64,000 nucleotides of DNA from Daphnia carinata. Taxonomy: Eukaryota; Arthropoda; Branchiopoda; Diplostraca; Daphniidae. Positions 61,501 through 64,000 of this stretch are shown one piece after another. The position numbers were made by a program, and so were the translations under genes. The notes beneath the pieces were generated by a model. That model saw only the letters and a program-made list of their open reading frames with translations, searched no databases and was not told the DNA's origin. The stretch covers positions 434,001 to 498,000 of the forward strand of contig NC_081336.1 in assembly GCF_022539665.2 (NCBI RefSeq), read 5' to 3'. Position 1 is the first letter of the stretch, and each line of letters begins with the position of its first letter.

Positions 61501-62286
61501 CACCGTCCCATCCCATTATTGAAAATCTCATCATCGTCGTCATCCCGAGGAGTGTCTTTGCACAAAGATATAAAAAAAAAAAGAAAAACAAGGAGGAAGC
61601 GAGAGCGTGTCGAAACTAAAAAAAAGAAAACGAAGAAAATAAAAAATGGACGCCATTCTTACAATGGACGACAAGTTTGCGACGGGTCTCGATGGACGAC
61701 GACAAGGTCCTGTCGCTCAAATTATGGCCATCGCTGCTGTTGTGACTAGCCGTCGAAATCATCACGGGATTGACGGCCGAACAGATCAATTCGGCATCGT
61801 GATCCTTGGCCGTGGGGGTCAGTTTCAACGTGCTCGTCGTGTTGCGTCCGTCCATCGTGATCTAAAAGGTGCGAGAAGAAAGGCAAACACATCAAATAGC
61901 TGACTACATTCTTCTTAGGTTCAGTTTATAAACGTAAGTCTCGGTGGATCAAGTTTTAATCCAATCTACTACCATGCGGATAGTACAGACCCACATCCCT
62001 AATTTATGAACGTTTAACGTGATAGTTTAAAAACCAAGAAACGAGACGTCGTATACCCAGTCGTGTGCAACCATTCGCATAAAGTATGCATTCGTTTGAA
62101 ATGAACAATGTAGAAGAGTAGAAAAAAGTGATACCCGTTCTCTGGTGGGTTGCTGTTGGATCGAGTGCAAGTACCAATGGATACTGGCCGATGGACGTGA
62201 TCCCCCGGTGGAACATTCAATCGTGTAACATTTGCCGGCAGACAGCGGCTTCTCTGTTCCGCTGATTGTCACCCACAACGGCTTCA
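55528..62286 (-). CDS. Second Sidestep-family receptor, exons 6-14 (5' part beyond window)
   Basis: Exons in coding order: 62286-62135, 61861-61663, 59489-59359, 58832-58673, 58583-58489, 58429-58322, 57140-56708, 56094-55849 and 55775-55528. Every exon has exactly the same length as its partner in the 16.8-30.6 kb gene, all splice sites are kept, and no stop is present, so this is a working paralogue and not a relic. It covers residues of about 323 to 912: Ig3 to Ig5, FN3, membrane helix and tail. Ectodomain differences are few (Arg to Ser in Ig4, Leu to Pro in Ig5, Lys to Arg and Ile to Val in FN3). The membrane helix and tail differ at roughly a quarter of positions in exon 13. The terminal ETSI is conserved. 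Exons 1-5 should lie beyond 64,000. Confidence 0.9.
60121..60289. mobile_element. 169-bp insertion with 5-bp target duplication, MITE-like
   Basis: Flanked by GTCCC at 60,116-60,120 and again at 60,290-60,294, while the other arm has a single copy and no insert. The ends read TGTCG... and ...TGACA, a very short terminal inverted repeat. It contains an inverted repeat AACTCGA/TCGAGTT (3-base loop) and no coding capacity. Probably a small non-autonomous DNA element; superfamily not determined. Confidence 0.6.
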
Positions 62287-62869
62287 CTGCAAATAAGGTC
62301 AACTTCATCATAAATCAACATCTATTCTACCAAACAAAATAACACCAAGGTTAAATAAGGTTAATCAATTTTGACTATACAGAGCCAAAGTCTATGAGCA
62401 GAACAGGCTGATAACACGCAATAAAAGAAATGGATTAATGACTGTTCGATGAGCGGATGTCTTTATCGTCACTTTTGAAATGTTCAAACTAAAAGGTAGT
62501 TAATGTCTTCTAGCAAGGGCTGAATAGAACTGCGACGCTATGCATTGACCAATAGCAGTTTAATCAGTTTTCTTTATTCTTGTCTTCCATCATCATTAGT
62601 TCACATCAGTGGATTAAACACGTCTGGACGACCCATCACATCCGTAATGGCCTTGTGTGGCTTTATTTTCTCTTCCGGAAATTTCCTTGCACTGGACACT
62701 GCAAAACTTTGCCACCCACCCACCAGCAAATCACATCACAGGATATCCCGCGTGAGCGATGACTTTCCCTTTTCTTCATTTTTCTTACTCTGCATCGGCG
62801 CTGCCCCAAACTGAATGACACAAACTTGGCTGGACCTTATACGAATTATCTATTGTGCTATTTCAGCAA

Positions 62870-63300
62870 ATTCAATCGATTCCGACCAGATTGCTGGAAC
62901 TAGACACAACATCTCAGCGCGCCGTGAAGTATTTTACTACTAAATTGCCTTTGCATTAATTTTTTAAATATTGTACGGTTTAGCGAAAACATTCGTTAGT
63001 ACAGGACATTTGCCGACTGAAATCATTGACTTTTCTTCTGATATGCAAACCAATTTTTTATTTTGCCCGGACTTAGAAAAACGGAAAAAAACGGGCATTC
63101 ACCTGAACAAAATTTAAAGAAATGGGGTAAAAAAAAAAACAACTGATATTTTGCCAACTGTAGCGTGAATGCCAATTTTCCCTGTTTTCTTTTGTTTTTT
63201 TGTTGCGCCTATTGGAAATGGGCTATTTATACAAACCCACGGAGTAGAGTGAGGTTTCGTGAGACGTCGGATGCCAAATGGAGGAGGCCATCGATAAATT
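62870..63300. other. Non-homologous segment within the right arm
   Basis: Reverse-complement alignment to the left arm stops near 62,870 and resumes near 63,300 (left-arm 23,310 and 22,570). The two arms carry different sequence here, of about 430 bp against 740 bp. No gene or repeat was recognised in either. Confidence 0.5.
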
Positions 63301-64000
63301 ACAGCGGCCAGAAAATAAACGCCCGTTTCGACTTTCTACGAAGAAATCTTCCTTGTCCTGGTGCCATGCAAACAACGACAGAGGTGTGCGTGAAAACGAT
63401 GGAGAAAAATAATGATAGAAGGCTGGGATTTTACGTGCAGCCATCGCCGCGTGCGTGTCAACTCTTTTTTTTCCTTGCCAAAAAAATAAAACCGTTCGCA
63501 TTTTTTAAACATAAAAATTCACATCCATAGCGTGCGCGCATAAATGATGATGCTATTATCGCGAACCTCCCCAAAAGCTACGCGCATGTTTTGTTTTTTT
63601 CTTTCAACCGATTTGCGTGTGGTTTATTCGCTTAAAAGAAAAACGTTCGATACAAAGCGGCAACGATCGCCGTTCGGTTTGTATAAGGTCGATCTATTTC
63701 GTGTTACACCCGAAACCCTTTCGTACGCCATACGTGTGCTTCTATTTACATAATAGGAGGCAAGGCAGGCAAAATAAAGGGACGGGATATGACACGCGAT
63801 CCTCGGAATACTATCAACCGAAACCCTCCTGTTGGTGTAGCTGAGTTTATCCGTCCATGGTCGCGTACGGGATCGAAAAATGTTTGATATTCGCGTGCTC
63901 ATCGGCACTAGAAATGGCTGTGGATTTCGGCCTTGTTTACGGTGCGCAGGCCTTTTCGCGTGTACATCGTCCGTTATCGCTTGGCGACTCGATATTTTCC

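Larger units (their letters stand above)
55480..64000 (-). repeat. Right arm of the large inverted duplication (runs off the window)
   Basis: Reverse complement of 21,840-30,620. The outermost bases still align with intron 5 of the left-arm gene, so the duplication continues past 64,000. Between about 62,870 and 63,300 the two arms are not alignable, so sequence there was replaced, lost or inserted in one arm. Confidence 0.93.

Noticed and set aside
55480-64000. Right arm as a processed or dead copy
   Set aside because: Introns are present, all exon lengths and splice sites are kept, and no stops occur. It reads as a live paralogue.
21840-64000. Inverted arms as a plain assembly duplicate of one locus
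   Set aside because: The flanks and tail exons differ at many positions including amino acids, and one arm carries a unique insert, so they are distinct loci or at least distinct sequences. Haplotype misplacement cannot be fully excluded without reads.

Overview
This is eukaryotic DNA, most likely from a small-genome arthropod and best matching a cladoceran crustacean such as Daphnia. That is an inference from three things: intron-bearing genes with many very short introns (about 55-90 bp, GT...AG), arthropod-type gene families (a Sidestep-like immunoglobulin receptor, Popeye, a Star-like FkbM protein, arthropod-expanded glycosyltransferases), and compact spacing. There are no bacterial operons, ribosome binding sites or CRISPR arrays. 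Gene models were built by hand from reading frame, splice consensus and phase; nothing was searched.

Layout. 0.8-2.1 kb (+): a Popeye-domain (BVES/POPDC) gene. 2.85-4.33 kb (+): a type II membrane sulfotransferase of the WSCD type. 4.3-16.8 kb: 12 kb with no recognisable gene, apart from two in-phase orphan exons near 13 kb. 16.8-30.6 kb (+): a complete 14-exon Sidestep-family receptor (912 codons; five Ig domains, FN3, one membrane segment, PDZ-ligand-like C-terminus). 31.6-45.2 kb: a dense cluster of seven type II membrane, Golgi-style genes on both strands. These are an alpha-1,3-fucosyltransferase-like gene (-), two DxD-type putative glycosyltransferases (+ and -), a GT31 beta-1,3-galactosyltransferase-like gene (-), a beta-1,4-galactosyltransferase (-) and an FkbM/Star-like gene (+), with one doubtful small ORF between them. 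45.2-53.6 kb: AT-rich intergenic DNA holding a hairpin-rich GC island (47.6-47.9 kb), a field of at least seven tRNA-derived sequences (48.2-50.1 kb) and a degenerate tandem repeat. 53.7-55.1 kb (+): a six-exon CRAL-TRIO lipid-transfer protein. 55.5-64.0 kb (-): a second Sidestep gene, exons 6-14 only, running off the window.

The strongest large-scale signal is that 55.48-64.0 kb is an inverted copy of 21.84-30.62 kb, about 25 kb apart. Divergence between the arms is uneven. A core of about 5 kb (24.2-29.1 kb against 57-62 kb) is nearly identical including introns, while both flanks, including the transmembrane/cytoplasmic-tail exons, are clearly diverged. One edge of the identical tract falls inside the FN3 exon. 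This is the pattern expected from gene conversion between inverted paralogues: the ectodomains are homogenised and the cytoplasmic tails stay distinct.

A second pattern is decay in the glycosyltransferase cluster. The GT31 gene has an in-frame TGA and a lost splice donor. The GT at 33.2 kb has a frame break just before its conserved C-terminus. The fucosyltransferase-like gene has its membrane anchor in a different frame from its catalytic domain, and changed residues in the donor-binding motif. The neighbouring genes at 38.8, 41.8 and 43.9 kb are intact.
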